Positions 1 to 7,324 are shown, counted from the first letter of the stretch. The stretch: 9,565 bases of DNA from an uncultured Eubacterium sp. (GCA_948560485.1 CAOXUF010000062.1:1-9565); one strand, 5' to 3'. Program-made: numbers and translations. The notes: generated by a model not told the origin, from the letters alone.

Positions 1-801
1 CTCTGTACCAACAGTCTGCCCGATTATCCCCTTCTGTTGTTCAATATATTCTTTCCGATAAGAATTAATAAAATATTTCTGTCTTTGCAGCACGAGAACT
101 TCTTTTATACTTTGGAATGTATGCAACAATGTTTTATTTACCAATGCAGAATATTTATAGTTTATCTCTCCACATCTTTTAATCCACTTTTGGAATCCAA
201 AAATAATTATCAACAAACATAAAAATGCAAGCACACACACGCACATAGCCATAATAATATCCGATACCATAATATATAAACAAATAAAGGTAATCGTCAA
301 TACCTCTGCAAAAAGTCGGAAACAATGATACAACGCATTATACGTATTGACTATGCTTCCCTGCATACCCCTTAAAAGCTCTCCTGTACTGACATTCAAA
401 AAAAATATATATCCCCGTTTCATGTAAGCATCCATCATTTCTATGGAAAGTTCTCTCTGCACTTTGCAGGAATATTTCACTCTGACCCATGATAACATCA
501 GCAAAAATAAATTCTTTAGAAGATAAATAAAAATAACAGCAATCCCTATTGCCCATATCAAAGCAGTATCTGAATCTAGTCCCAGATAACTTATAATTGG
601 CTCTACTATCGCATTTTCCCTTAGTGCCTCTGGTGCTATCATTACCTGTACCAACGGCAATATAATGGAGACTCCCATCGTTTCAAATACTGCCCCGATC
701 AAAGTCAATAATACAACAACAACTCCCCATCGTTTTAGGGAAGCTGTTAAGATAAAATTATATTTATTCCATACATCTTTTACACTCTTTAATCTGCTCA
801 T
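1..801 (-). CDS. ABC exporter membrane domain, glycan-flippase type (3' end outside window)
   Basis: This frame is open from an ATG at 801 to the window edge, giving 267 residues without a stop; the C-terminal part is missing. The visible protein is the transmembrane half of a type IV ABC exporter. Hydrophobic segments fall near residues 25-55, 79-104, 161-180 and 183-204. The first contains an E-T-M-G-V-S-I-I-L-P-L stretch (40-50), which resembles the start of PglK/MsbA-like half transporters. Such proteins usually carry an ATPase domain after about 330 residues, which would lie outside the window. The start is supported by AGGA about eight bases upstream, overlapping the TAG stop of rfbG, so the gene is the next cistron of the operon. 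By context it probably moves a lipid-linked glycan across the membrane. That role is inferred; a peptide or drug exporter cannot be excluded without the ATPase half. Confidence 0.85.
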   Translation of the reverse strand, partial: MSRLKSVKDVWNKYNFILTASLKRWGVVVVLLTLIGAVFETMGVSIILPLVQVMIAPEALRENAIVEPIISYLGLDSDTALIWAIGIAVIFIYLLKNLFLLMLSWVRVKYSCKVQRELSIEMMDAYMKRGYIFFLNVSTGELLRGMQGSIVNTYNALYHCFRLFAEVLTITFICLYIMVSDIIMAMCVCVLAFLCLLIIIFGFQKWIKRCGEINYKYSALVNKTLLHTFQSIKEVLVLQRQKYFINSYRKEYIEQQKGIIGQTVGTE

Positions 802-811
802 TGTATATATC

Positions 812-1897
812 CTATTTCAAAGTAGTCCTTATCTTTTTCATCTCTTTAAAATATTCTGTAATCTGCGAGCCCATACAGATTTTTATATCATTCCCTGAAT
901 CATAAGCATAATAAAGACCAATCGTTTTTTCTAACGCTTCCTCAATCGACCATATCGGCTCCCACCCAAAACACTTCTTTATTTTAGAGCAATCCAGCTT
1001 TAAAAAATTCGCTTCATGCGGCCCGACTTCAAACCTGTCAATCCATCTAATTCTTTTCTCCGTTTCTTTACACCAGATATCACAAAATAAGTCTGCCAAC
1101 TGCCCTGTTGTTATGCAATCTTTCTCATCTGGTCCTATGTTATAACTTCCAGACAGATCTTTTCTCTCATATTGCATCTTAGCTACCAAAAGATATGCCA
1201 TAATCGGTTCCAGTACATGTTGAAATGGCCTAACTGCATATGGATTTCTAATAATGATATCCTTTCCAGCAGTTGCTGCCCGAACACAATCCGGAATTAT
1301 TCTATCTGCTGCAAAATCTCCGCCACCAATTACATTCCCTGCTCTCATAGTGGAAACCGCAATATCTCTATCTTGAAAAAATGACTTTTTATAACTCTCT
1401 GTAACCAATTCCGAACAGGATTTGGAATTTGAATACGGATCGTATCCATTTAATTCTTCATTTTCCCGATATCCCCATTCCCACTCTTTATTTTTATATA
1501 CCTTATCCGTCGTTACATTCACAAACGATCGTACTGTATCTGTCAAACGGATGCACTCCAATACGTTTACCGTACCCATCACATTTACATCATAGGTATA
1601 GACGGGAGCTTTATAAGATTCTCTCACGATCGGTTGGGCAGCCATATGAATCACGATTTCTGGCTTATACTCATAAAATACTTTTTTAAGAGATTCCAAA
1701 TCTCGTATATCTCCCGTAACAGAAGTTATAGAATTTCGAAGGCTCAACAAACTAAATAAACTCGGCGTCGTAGGAGACTCCAGTGCATACCCTGTTACTT
1801 CTGCCCCTGCCTGCAAAAGTACGCTACATAGCCAAGCCCCTTTGAATCCGGTATGTCCAGTTATTAAAATCTTTTTATTTTTATAAAAATCCAGCAT
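812..1897 (-). CDS. rfbG: CDP-glucose 4,6-dehydratase
   Basis: This 361-residue short-chain dehydrogenase/reductase of the extended type converts CDP-D-glucose to CDP-4-keto-6-deoxy-D-glucose using bound NAD+. The N-terminus has the nucleotide-binding glycine motif G-H-T-G-F-K-G (14-20), followed by G-A-W-L, typical of RfbG. The catalytic T-D-K lies at 130-132 and the Y-x-x-x-K pair at Tyr155 and Lys159. A conserved A-D-R-I-I-P-D stretch follows at 197-203. The length matches RfbG proteins, about 360 residues. The ATG at 1897 is preceded by AGGGA about nine bases upstream and puts the glycine motif at the usual distance. It lies 43 bases after rfbH, and its stop overlaps the ribosome binding site of the ABC transporter gene. 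It supplies the substrate for RfbH. The assignment is firm because of the motifs and the rfbF-rfbH neighbours. Confidence 0.96.
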   Translation of the reverse strand: MLDFYKNKKILITGHTGFKGAWLCSVLLQAGAEVTGYALESPTTPSLFSLLSLRNSITSVTGDIRDLESLKKVFYEYKPEIVIHMAAQPIVRESYKAPVYTYDVNVMGTVNVLECIRLTDTVRSFVNVTTDKVYKNKEWEWGYRENEELNGYDPYSNSKSCSELVTESYKKSFFQDRDIAVSTMRAGNVIGGGDFAADRIIPDCVRAATAGKDIIIRNPYAVRPFQHVLEPIMAYLLVAKMQYERKDLSGSYNIGPDEKDCITTGQLADLFCDIWCKETEKRIRWIDRFEVGPHEANFLKLDCSKIKKCFGWEPIWSIEEALEKTIGLYYAYDSGNDIKICMGSQITEYFKEMKKIRTTLK

Positions 1898-1940
1898 TTT
1901 TTTATCCCTACATATCTGCTTATAAAATAAAATTTAAAAA

Positions 1941-3272
1941 TTAAATTAATTCATGAATAGCCTTTACCATCTCATCTATCATCTCTTCTGTCATTCCCGG
2001 ATAAACTCCTATCCAAAATGTATCCTTCATAATTCTATCTGTATTTTCCAACCCCCCTACAACTCTATATCCCTGACCAATTTTTCGCATTTCATCAAAG
2101 CATGGATGCTTCGTCAGATTACCTGCAAACAGCATCCTCGTTTGAATTCCTTTGCCTTCAAGACCCTGTACCAGCTGATTCCTGTCCACACCTTCTTTAC
2201 AAGTAATCATGAATCCAAACCAACTTGGTTTTGAACTTTCGCATGCAACCGGCAATATCAACTTATCCTGCAAGTCTGACAATCCGTTATAAAGCCTGCT
2301 AAAATTATATCTCCTCCGTTCTACAAAGCCAGGAAATTTCTCCAGCTGTGCGCAACCAATTGCCGCCTGCATATCTGTAGCCTTTAAATTATACCCAAAA
2401 TGTGAATATACATATTTATGATCGTATCCTAACGGCAGCTCTCCATACTGCCTGTCAAACCGGTGTCCACACATATTATCATGCCCCGAAGAACATATAC
2501 AATCTCTTCCCCAATCTCTAAAAGAACGAATAATTTTGTTTAATAAAGGATTATCTGTATAAACTGCTCCTCCTTCTCCCATTGTCATATGATGTGGCGG
2601 ATAAAAGCTGGAGGTTCCGATATCCCCTACTGTTCCAGTTAGGCACCATTTCCCGCCTAATTCATATTGAGAGCCAAGCGCATCACAATTATCTTCTATC
2701 AGCCACAAATTATGTTTTTCGCAGAATTCTTTTACATGTTTCAAATCAAAAGGATTTCCCAGTGTGTGTGCAATCATGACTGCCTTCGTCTTATTCGATA
2801 CTGCCTCTTCCAGCTTGTCTGTATCTATGTTATACTGCGGTATTGTTACATCTATAAATACAGGGATTGCCCCATACTGAATGACCGGCGCTACTGTTGT
2901 TGGAAATCCTGCTGCTACCGTAATGATTTCGTCCCCCCGCTTTACTTTTCTCTCTCCCAATAAAGGGGAGGTCAATGCCATAAAAGCAAGAAGATTTGCA
3001 GAAGAACCCGAATTTACTAAAGAACAATATTTAATTCCCAGATACTCTGACAGCCCCTTTTCAAATTTCTCGGTATATCGCCCGGAAGTAAGCCAAAATT
3101 CCAAAGAACTGTCTACCAGGTTTACCATTTCCTCACTGTCATACACCCTGGATGCATAGGGGATCCGATCTCCATCTTCCCATTTCTTTTTATTATGATA
3201 TTTTTTACAGTATTCTCTTACCTGCTGTAATATAACTTTTCTTGCTTCCTGTTCCGGCATATTTTCGAACAT
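1941..3272 (-). CDS. rfbH: CDP-4-keto-6-deoxy-D-glucose 3-dehydrase (E1)
   Basis: This 443-residue member of the DegT/DnrJ/EryC1 aminotransferase fold removes the C3 hydroxyl of CDP-4-keto-6-deoxy-glucose. It uses pyridoxamine phosphate and a [2Fe-2S] cluster and needs a partner reductase. The lysine that holds PLP in aminotransferases is replaced by His227 in S-S-F-Y-P-P-H-H-M-T-M-G-E-G-G (221-235), the hallmark of this dehydrase. Cysteines at 258, 260 and 268 form the C-x-C-x7-C cluster motif, with Cys196 in E-D-N-C-D the likely fourth ligand. The His227 to Cys258 distance (31) equals that recalled for the Yersinia enzyme. The ATG at 3272 has AAGGAAG about eight bases upstream. It lies between rfbF and rfbG, as expected for a CDP-3,6-dideoxyhexose operon. 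No E3-type ferredoxin reductase and no final C4 reductase is visible, so the end sugar cannot be named. Confidence 0.96.
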   Translation of the reverse strand: MFENMPEQEARKVILQQVREYCKKYHNKKKWEDGDRIPYASRVYDSEEMVNLVDSSLEFWLTSGRYTEKFEKGLSEYLGIKYCSLVNSGSSANLLAFMALTSPLLGERKVKRGDEIITVAAGFPTTVAPVIQYGAIPVFIDVTIPQYNIDTDKLEEAVSNKTKAVMIAHTLGNPFDLKHVKEFCEKHNLWLIEDNCDALGSQYELGGKWCLTGTVGDIGTSSFYPPHHMTMGEGGAVYTDNPLLNKIIRSFRDWGRDCICSSGHDNMCGHRFDRQYGELPLGYDHKYVYSHFGYNLKATDMQAAIGCAQLEKFPGFVERRRYNFSRLYNGLSDLQDKLILPVACESSKPSWFGFMITCKEGVDRNQLVQGLEGKGIQTRMLFAGNLTKHPCFDEMRKIGQGYRVVGGLENTDRIMKDTFWIGVYPGMTEEMIDEMVKAIHELI

Positions 3273-3334
3273 TTATTTTCTTCCTTATCCTAAACTTAAT
3301 AATTCATGTTTGTTTACTTTCTATGAATAATTTC

Positions 3335-4111
3335 TCAATCCCAGATTTTCCATGGTGCTTTCCCTGATTCCCACAATTCTTCCAAATATACCTTATCCCG
3401 CAATGTATCCATAGGGGACCAGAAGCCACCATGCCTGTACGCAGTCATTTCACCCTCTTTGGCTACTGTCTCCAAGGGACTAGCCTCCAGCATCTCACTC
3501 CCATCCCCCAGATACTCAAATATCCTGCGGTTCATTACCATAAATCCTGCATTCACCCATGCCTGATCCACTCTGGCTTTTTCCTTAAATCCCTGCACCT
3601 GATTCGTTCCCTCATCAATTTTAATAGCACCAAATCTTCCCATAGGCTGCGTCGTCGTGATCGTAACAATCTTATTATTTTGATGGTGAAACTTTATTAA
3701 TTCCTGTATATTTACATCAGCTACACCATCTCCATAAGTCAACATAAACTCGTCTTCTTCAATATAATCTTTTATTTTTAAGATACGCCCGGCAGTTAAA
3801 GTATCCAGGCGTGTATTCGCAAGTGTAACTTTCCACGGTTCTGTATGATTTTCATGAATGATAACTTTCTTATCTTTTAATAGGAATGTACTGTCAGACT
3901 GATGCGTATAATAATGAACAAAATACTCTTTTATCATCTGTCCTTTATAGCCGCAGCATATAATAAATTCGTGGAAACCATAAAATGAATAGATTTTCAT
4001 AATATGCCAGAGTATCGGCCTACCACCGATCTCAATCATGGGTTTAGGCTTCAGAACGGATTCTTCACTAATTCGAGTCCCTTTCCCTCCTGCCAGAATT
4101 ACTACTTTCAT
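3335..4111 (-). CDS. rfbF: glucose-1-phosphate cytidylyltransferase
   Basis: This 258-residue nucleotidyltransferase joins CTP and alpha-D-glucose-1-phosphate to give CDP-glucose and pyrophosphate, the first step of the CDP-dideoxyhexose route. All hallmarks are present: L-A-G-G-K-G-T-R (6-13) for the nucleotide, K-P-K-P-M-I-E-I-G-G (21-30), the metal aspartate Asp128 in T-Y-G-D-G, W-V-N-A-G-F (185-190) at the sugar site, and a second metal-type aspartate, Asp235, in W-S-P-M-D-T. The length is that of typical RfbF, about 257 residues. Its GAGGA ribosome binding site shares bases with the TGA stop of the gene before it, nine bases upstream of the ATG, so the two are probably translationally linked. 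A second, divergent RfbF-like protein is encoded directly upstream; this copy is the one expected to carry the activity. The assignment is firm. Confidence 0.96.
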   Translation of the reverse strand: MKVVILAGGKGTRISEESVLKPKPMIEIGGRPILWHIMKIYSFYGFHEFIICCGYKGQMIKEYFVHYYTHQSDSTFLLKDKKVIIHENHTEPWKVTLANTRLDTLTAGRILKIKDYIEEDEFMLTYGDGVADVNIQELIKFHHQNNKIVTITTTQPMGRFGAIKIDEGTNQVQGFKEKARVDQAWVNAGFMVMNRRIFEYLGDGSEMLEASPLETVAKEGEMTAYRHGGFWSPMDTLRDKVYLEELWESGKAPWKIWD

Positions 4112-4120
4112 ACTTTATCC

Positions 4121-4903
4121 TCAATCAGTTCTTCCTGTCTTTAACCAAGGTGCAATACCTGCATTCCACAGATTTTCTGCTGCAACTAAATCTCTTTTTG
4201 TCTCTATTGCAGCCCAATATCCTTTATGTTTGTAGGTTGCTAATTCTTGCTTCTCTGAAAGCTTGATAAATAATTGCTTTTCTAAATCATAATTACCCTG
4301 TAAGTAAAAAAACACTTCTTTTTGAAAAACCATACAATTAGCGTTAATCCATGACACATCATTCACCATTTTGTTTAATTGCTCATAATGTAGTTGCCCG
4401 TCTTCTCCTATTGGCATTAGCTGATTTCTTCCCGTTGGTTTTGCCATCGCCAATGTAGCTATTTTCTCATTTAATTTGTGTACATTTATCATATCGCCAA
4501 TATCTATATCATTCAAACAATCTCCATAAGTGACTATAAAACTTTCTTCTTCTATATACCGTTGTATTTGACTTACCCTTTGTCCTGTAGTTGCATATAA
4601 GCCAGTATCTACCACTGTAACTTTCCAATCTTCCGTTTTCTCTCTGTGTACCTTTATTGTATTATCTTGCAGGTCTACTGTAATGTCTGATTGGTAAATA
4701 TAAAAGTCCATAAAGTATTCTTTTATCATATCTACCCGGTATCCACCACAAATAATAAATTCATTTAAATTATATTCAGAAAAATGCTTCATAATATGCC
4801 ACAATAAAGGCTTCCCGCCAATGTCTATCATTGGCTTAGGGATTCCTTCTCTTTCACTGCTTATAGCACTTTGCATACCACCTGCCAGTATTACAACCTT
4901 CAT
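4121..4903 (-). CDS. divergent RfbF-like nucleotidyltransferase (paralogue of the next gene)
   Basis: This 260-residue protein aligns with the adjacent RfbF almost without gaps and shares P-K-P-M-I, L-W-H-I-M-K, M-I-K-E-Y-F and T-Y-G-D, so it is a tandem paralogue. Several signature residues are changed. L-A-G-G-K-G-T-R has become L-A-G-G-M-Q-S-A, losing the glycine and the arginine of the nucleotide loop. Lys21 of the canonical copy is Ile. The sugar-site W-V-N-A-G-F is W-I-N-A-N-C, and the metal aspartate of S-P-M-D is Glu234 in A-A-I-E. Lys23 and Asp128 remain. The reading frame is intact and AAGGA lies about seven bases before the ATG at 4903, so it is not an obvious pseudogene. It may be a transferase with another substrate, or an inactive or regulatory partner of RfbF; the sequence does not decide. 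The family is clear, the function unknown. Confidence 0.88.
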   Translation of the reverse strand: MKVVILAGGMQSAISSEREGIPKPMIDIGGKPLLWHIMKHFSEYNLNEFIICGGYRVDMIKEYFMDFYIYQSDITVDLQDNTIKVHREKTEDWKVTVVDTGLYATTGQRVSQIQRYIEEESFIVTYGDCLNDIDIGDMINVHKLNEKIATLAMAKPTGRNQLMPIGEDGQLHYEQLNKMVNDVSWINANCMVFQKEVFFYLQGNYDLEKQLFIKLSEKQELATYKHKGYWAAIETKRDLVAAENLWNAGIAPWLKTGRTD

Positions 4904-4926
4904 CTTTCAATCCTTATAAATAAACT

Positions 4927-5676
4927 TTACTTACACTGTGCCATCCAAATTCGAGTCGTATAGGGAACTGTAATATGATCTTCATCTCTTGATTGTATTA
5001 AAAATTTTATTTTTTCTATTATTTCTTCGAATTTATCTTCGGCTTGTCTTTGAACTGTCCCATGAGAGCGCCAACCCTCTATAAAGTCTTCTGCTGAGAT
5101 ACGATGGACTACAGCTCCTTCAACATAAACCACTTTACCAAACAGACCGCTTCTATTAATGATGTCTGTCTGATCTTCCCTCCGACTTCCGTAATTATAT
5201 CCTTTGATACTTGTTTTTAGAATATCCTCAATCTGTTTTTGCAGGAGATCATTCAGGTCTCTGTGATTCCACATACATGCAAACCATCCCCCCTGTTTTA
5301 ACAGCCTTCTGCTTTCTTTCAAAGCTTCCTGCCTGTCACAAACATTAAAAGAAGAGCCAAATGTTACCATATCAAACTTCCCGGTCTCCATTCCTGTATG
5401 CTCGCCCACACCTTCAAACCATTGTACATTTGGAAAATCTTTCGTTTTTCTGATACCATTACTGCGCATGTTATCATTTGGCTCCACTGCAAATACATTT
5501 AGTCCGTATTCCGCTAATTTCACAGTAAGATGGGCTGCACCGGCTCCTACATCACACACCTTATCACCCTTTTTTGCACCTGCTATCTGAAGCATCTGAT
5601 CGATTGCTTCCTGCGCATAATCTGGCCTCTTTAAATATGCCTCTGCCAATTTCGTATAATCCCACTTTGTCTTCAT
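4927..5676 (-). CDS. class I SAM-dependent methyltransferase, divergent member of a pair
   Basis: This 249-residue protein has the Rossmann methyltransferase fold (methyltransferase type 11 group). Motif I is V-C-D-V-G-A-G-A-A-H-L-T (40-51), the acidic residue that binds the SAM ribose is in A-V-E-P-N-D (63-68), and G-S-S-F occurs at 107-110. The third glycine of motif I is replaced by alanine. The protein is a paralogue of the methyltransferase encoded just upstream: both start with a (D/Y)-x-T-K-L-A-like segment, share V-E-P-N-D-x-M-R-S, and end with a V-P-Y-x-x-R-x-W motif. A strong AAGGAGG six bases before the ATG fixes the start. The methyl acceptor is not visible. Its position after the phosphoramidate-type genes and before the CDP-sugar genes suggests that it methylates the phosphoramidate or a sugar hydroxyl; C. 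jejuni has two methyltransferases (Cj1419, Cj1420) in its phosphoramidate locus. That link is inference. Confidence 0.88.
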   Translation of the reverse strand: MKTKWDYTKLAEAYLKRPDYAQEAIDQMLQIAGAKKGDKVCDVGAGAAHLTVKLAEYGLNVFAVEPNDNMRSNGIRKTKDFPNVQWFEGVGEHTGMETGKFDMVTFGSSFNVCDRQEALKESRRLLKQGGWFACMWNHRDLNDLLQKQIEDILKTSIKGYNYGSRREDQTDIINRSGLFGKVVYVEGAVVHRISAEDFIEGWRSHGTVQRQAEDKFEEIIEKIKFLIQSRDEDHITVPYTTRIWMAQCK

Positions 5677-5682
5677 ATTTGT

Positions 5683-5689
5683 CCTCCTT
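5683..5689 (-). promoter_or_regulatory. strong ribosome binding site of the second methyltransferase
   Basis: On the minus strand this reads AAGGAGG, a near-perfect match to the 16S rRNA tail, with a six-base spacer to the ATG at 5676. It decides the start. It sits in the longest intergenic gap of the window (5677-5745, 69 bases), so this gene can be translated without coupling to the one before it. No convincing promoter pair was seen in the gap. Confidence 0.85.
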
Positions 5690-5745
5690 CATATAAACCG
5701 CTTAGTATATAATAAATAGCAGCATTTATAAGAAGGCACTTTCAT

Positions 5746-6516
5746 CTATCTAAGAAGCTGTATTGTCCACGCCCTCGATTTATAAGGCACTGCTATTTCA
5801 TTATGATCTTTTAACAATATCTCTATATTATTTATTATTCTCTTAAATCCTTCTTCTCCCGCCTGAACTTGTATATCATTAACTGAACGCCATATATTCA
5901 TGTACCGTTCCTTTGTCATGATCTCTTCGTGTTCACATTCCATAAAAATCAGAGGGCGTTTATATCCCCCCCCGATTTTTTCATGCATCTGCTCTGTTGT
6001 AATCGTTTTTCCGGAAGACACTCTTTTCATATTAGGTACCTCTTTATAAACGACATCTTCAATTTGCAAATGTAGTTCACTTGACTCTATATTTCTTGGA
6101 TTCCAAATGGCCGTAAAAAAACCCCCCGGTTTTAGTATTCTTTCAAATTCTGATATAGCCTTGGAAGCATCCGTCCAATGAAAAGATGAACCCATAAGCA
6201 CCCAATCAACACAATTATCCGGCAAATTCGTTTCTTCGGCAGAGCCTTTAAGCCATTCAAATGCTTTTTCTTCTTCGAATAACTTTATTCCTTCACTTCT
6301 CATAGCATCGTTTGGCTCTACTGCATATCCAGTAACTCCTATCTGTGCCAGATTCTCTGTCAATTTTCCTGTACCAGCTCCTACATCTGCAGCTACTATA
6401 CTATCCAAATGGTGCGCCGACATAATATGATCCCGTACATACTCCAATAAGTCCAATGAATACCCCGGCCTATCAACATAAAATTTGGCCAACTTTGTAA
6501 AATCACCATGTTTCAT
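5746..6516 (-). CDS. class I SAM-dependent methyltransferase, canonical member of a pair
   Basis: This 256-residue protein belongs to the methyltransferase type 11 group. The SAM-binding motif I is intact: A-D-V-G-A-G-T-G-K-L-T (43-53). The acidic ribose-binding residue is in A-V-E-P-N-D (65-70), and G-S-S-F-H-W-T-D (109-116) is the typical motif after strand 4. The N-terminal F-T-K-L-A-K-F-Y and R-P-G-Y-S segments resemble many small-molecule methyltransferases of this group. The start ATG is preceded by AAGGAGA seven bases upstream, and that site overlaps the TAA stop of the nucleotidyltransferase gene, so translation is probably linked to the phosphoramidate-type genes. It comes directly after the Cj1416-like gene, where C. 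jejuni carries the kinase gene Cj1415. Methylation of a phosphoramidate oxygen is a reasonable guess, O-methylation of a sugar the main alternative. The substrate is not evident from sequence. Confidence 0.9.
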   Translation of the reverse strand: MKHGDFTKLAKFYVDRPGYSLDLLEYVRDHIMSAHHLDSIVAADVGAGTGKLTENLAQIGVTGYAVEPNDAMRSEGIKLFEEEKAFEWLKGSAEETNLPDNCVDWVLMGSSFHWTDASKAISEFERILKPGGFFTAIWNPRNIESSELHLQIEDVVYKEVPNMKRVSSGKTITTEQMHEKIGGGYKRPLIFMECEHEEIMTKERYMNIWRSVNDIQVQAGEEGFKRIINNIEILLKDHNEIAVPYKSRAWTIQLLR

Positions 6517-6523
6517 AATATTT

Positions 6524-6530
6524 TCTCCTT
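6524..6530 (-). promoter_or_regulatory. ribosome binding site fused to the preceding stop codon
   Basis: The minus strand reads TAAGGAGA here. The TAA stop of the nucleotidyltransferase gene (6529-6531) runs into the AAGGAGA that serves the methyltransferase starting at 6516, with a seven-base spacer. It supports co-translation of the two genes and fixes the start. Confidence 0.8.
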
Positions 6531-7311
6531 ATTCTGCCAATTGCTTTTCAACTACCCCTAAATCATCACAATTATCAATTTCATACCAACCGCGGTTAAT
6601 ATGTACTGCTTTCAACTTATTTCCCTCATCTATAAGCCCTTGTAATAAATCAGTCATATACATTTTCTGATAGGTTCTCGTTGTCCGCCAAAGTTTTTTA
6701 CCAACTGATGAGCGAAGCTTCGCTTCTTCTGCAATATTCAACACTTTGGTAATGCCATCTTTTTGAAATCTCATCAAACCAATATACTGTGACTGTACCC
6801 TTGACAAATCATTTGTTTTCTGTCCGATTTCCACTAAATTATCCAATTCATCATATATTAGAGATTCTGCATCACTCAAGGGATTTTCACACCTGTCAGA
6901 CCAATAATCATACCATCCATCATCTACGATAACAGACAATTGTTCCTTTGACAACAAAATCTTTTGAAACACATCTGCATTATAAATAATATCTCCATAG
7001 GAAACAATAATATCCTCATCCGATTTCATCACATCAGATGCACACATAAGTGAACATACCATATTTGTCTTATCAAATTCTTTATTATGAATAAAATGAA
7101 TTTCTCTGCCTTTAAAATGTTCTTCTAAAACAGCTCCACAATATCCGGTTACAATATAAATATCTTCATCGTTTATTCCACAACTATTTATTGATGCAAT
7201 CTGACGGTCTATGATACTTTTTCCCTTGACTTCGACCATACATTTTGGGCATTTATCAGTAAGGGGCCTGAGCCTTGTCCCCTGGCCAGCAGCTAATATT
7301 ATTATTTTCAT
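6529..7311 (-). CDS. nucleotidyltransferase, probable CTP:phosphoglutamine cytidylyltransferase (Cj1416-like)
   Basis: This 260-residue protein has the NTP-transferase fold. It shows L-A-A-G-Q-G-T-R-L-R-P-L-T (6-18), the conserved lysine of C-P-K (Lys23), a metal aspartate in S-Y-G-D (Asp107) and a second acidic site in W-Y-E-I-D (Asp246). Alone, the fold would suggest a sugar-1-phosphate or choline-phosphate nucleotidyltransferase. It follows, eleven bases apart, an amidotransferase and a PEP-synthase-like kinase in the same order as C. jejuni Cj1418-Cj1417-Cj1416. There Cj1416 transfers CMP from CTP to the phosphorylated amide of L-glutamine, giving CDP-L-glutamine. That activity is assigned here by context and family. 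LicC-like choline-phosphate cytidylyltransferase is the main alternative, but no choline kinase or LicD-type gene is near. The start is supported by AGGAGG seven bases upstream of the ATG at 7311. Confidence 0.84.
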   Translation of the reverse strand: MKIIILAAGQGTRLRPLTDKCPKCMVEVKGKSIIDRQIASINSCGINDEDIYIVTGYCGAVLEEHFKGREIHFIHNKEFDKTNMVCSLMCASDVMKSDEDIIVSYGDIIYNADVFQKILLSKEQLSVIVDDGWYDYWSDRCENPLSDAESLIYDELDNLVEIGQKTNDLSRVQSQYIGLMRFQKDGITKVLNIAEEAKLRSSVGKKLWRTTRTYQKMYMTDLLQGLIDEGNKLKAVHINRGWYEIDNCDDLGVVEKQLAE

Positions 7312-7318
7312 TTAACTT

Positions 7319-7324
7319 CCTCCT
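7319..7324 (-). promoter_or_regulatory. AGGAGG ribosome binding site sharing bases with a stop codon
   Basis: The minus strand reads TAGGAGG. The TAG stop of the amidotransferase gene (7323-7325) supplies the first bases of the AGGAGG that drives the nucleotidyltransferase starting at 7311, with a seven-base spacer. It decides the start and links the two genes. Confidence 0.82.

Noticed and set aside
338..556. Minus-strand open frame of 72 codons
   Set aside because: It lies in another frame inside the ABC transporter gene, whose frame is open from 801 to the window edge and encodes clear hydrophobic segments. The protein it would give has no recognisable features.
1172..1384. Plus-strand open frames opposite rfbG, rfbH and the other genes
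   Set aside because: They are antisense shadows of well-supported minus-strand genes and show no family motif or good ribosome binding site.
3302..3328. Short inverted repeat (ATTCAT / ATGAAT, 15-base loop) between rfbF and rfbH
   Set aside because: Six AT-rich pairs with a long loop and no T-run downstream do not make a terminator, and rfbH has its own ribosome binding site just after it.
5677..5745. Possible internal promoter in the gap between the methyltransferase genes
   Set aside because: The gap is AT-rich, so TATA-like strings are expected. No matching -35 box at proper spacing was convincing.
6711..6724. Perfect 14-base palindrome AGCGAAGCTTCGCT
   Set aside because: It is isolated, inside the nucleotidyltransferase coding sequence, and has no second copy or regulatory context. 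It is likely chance.
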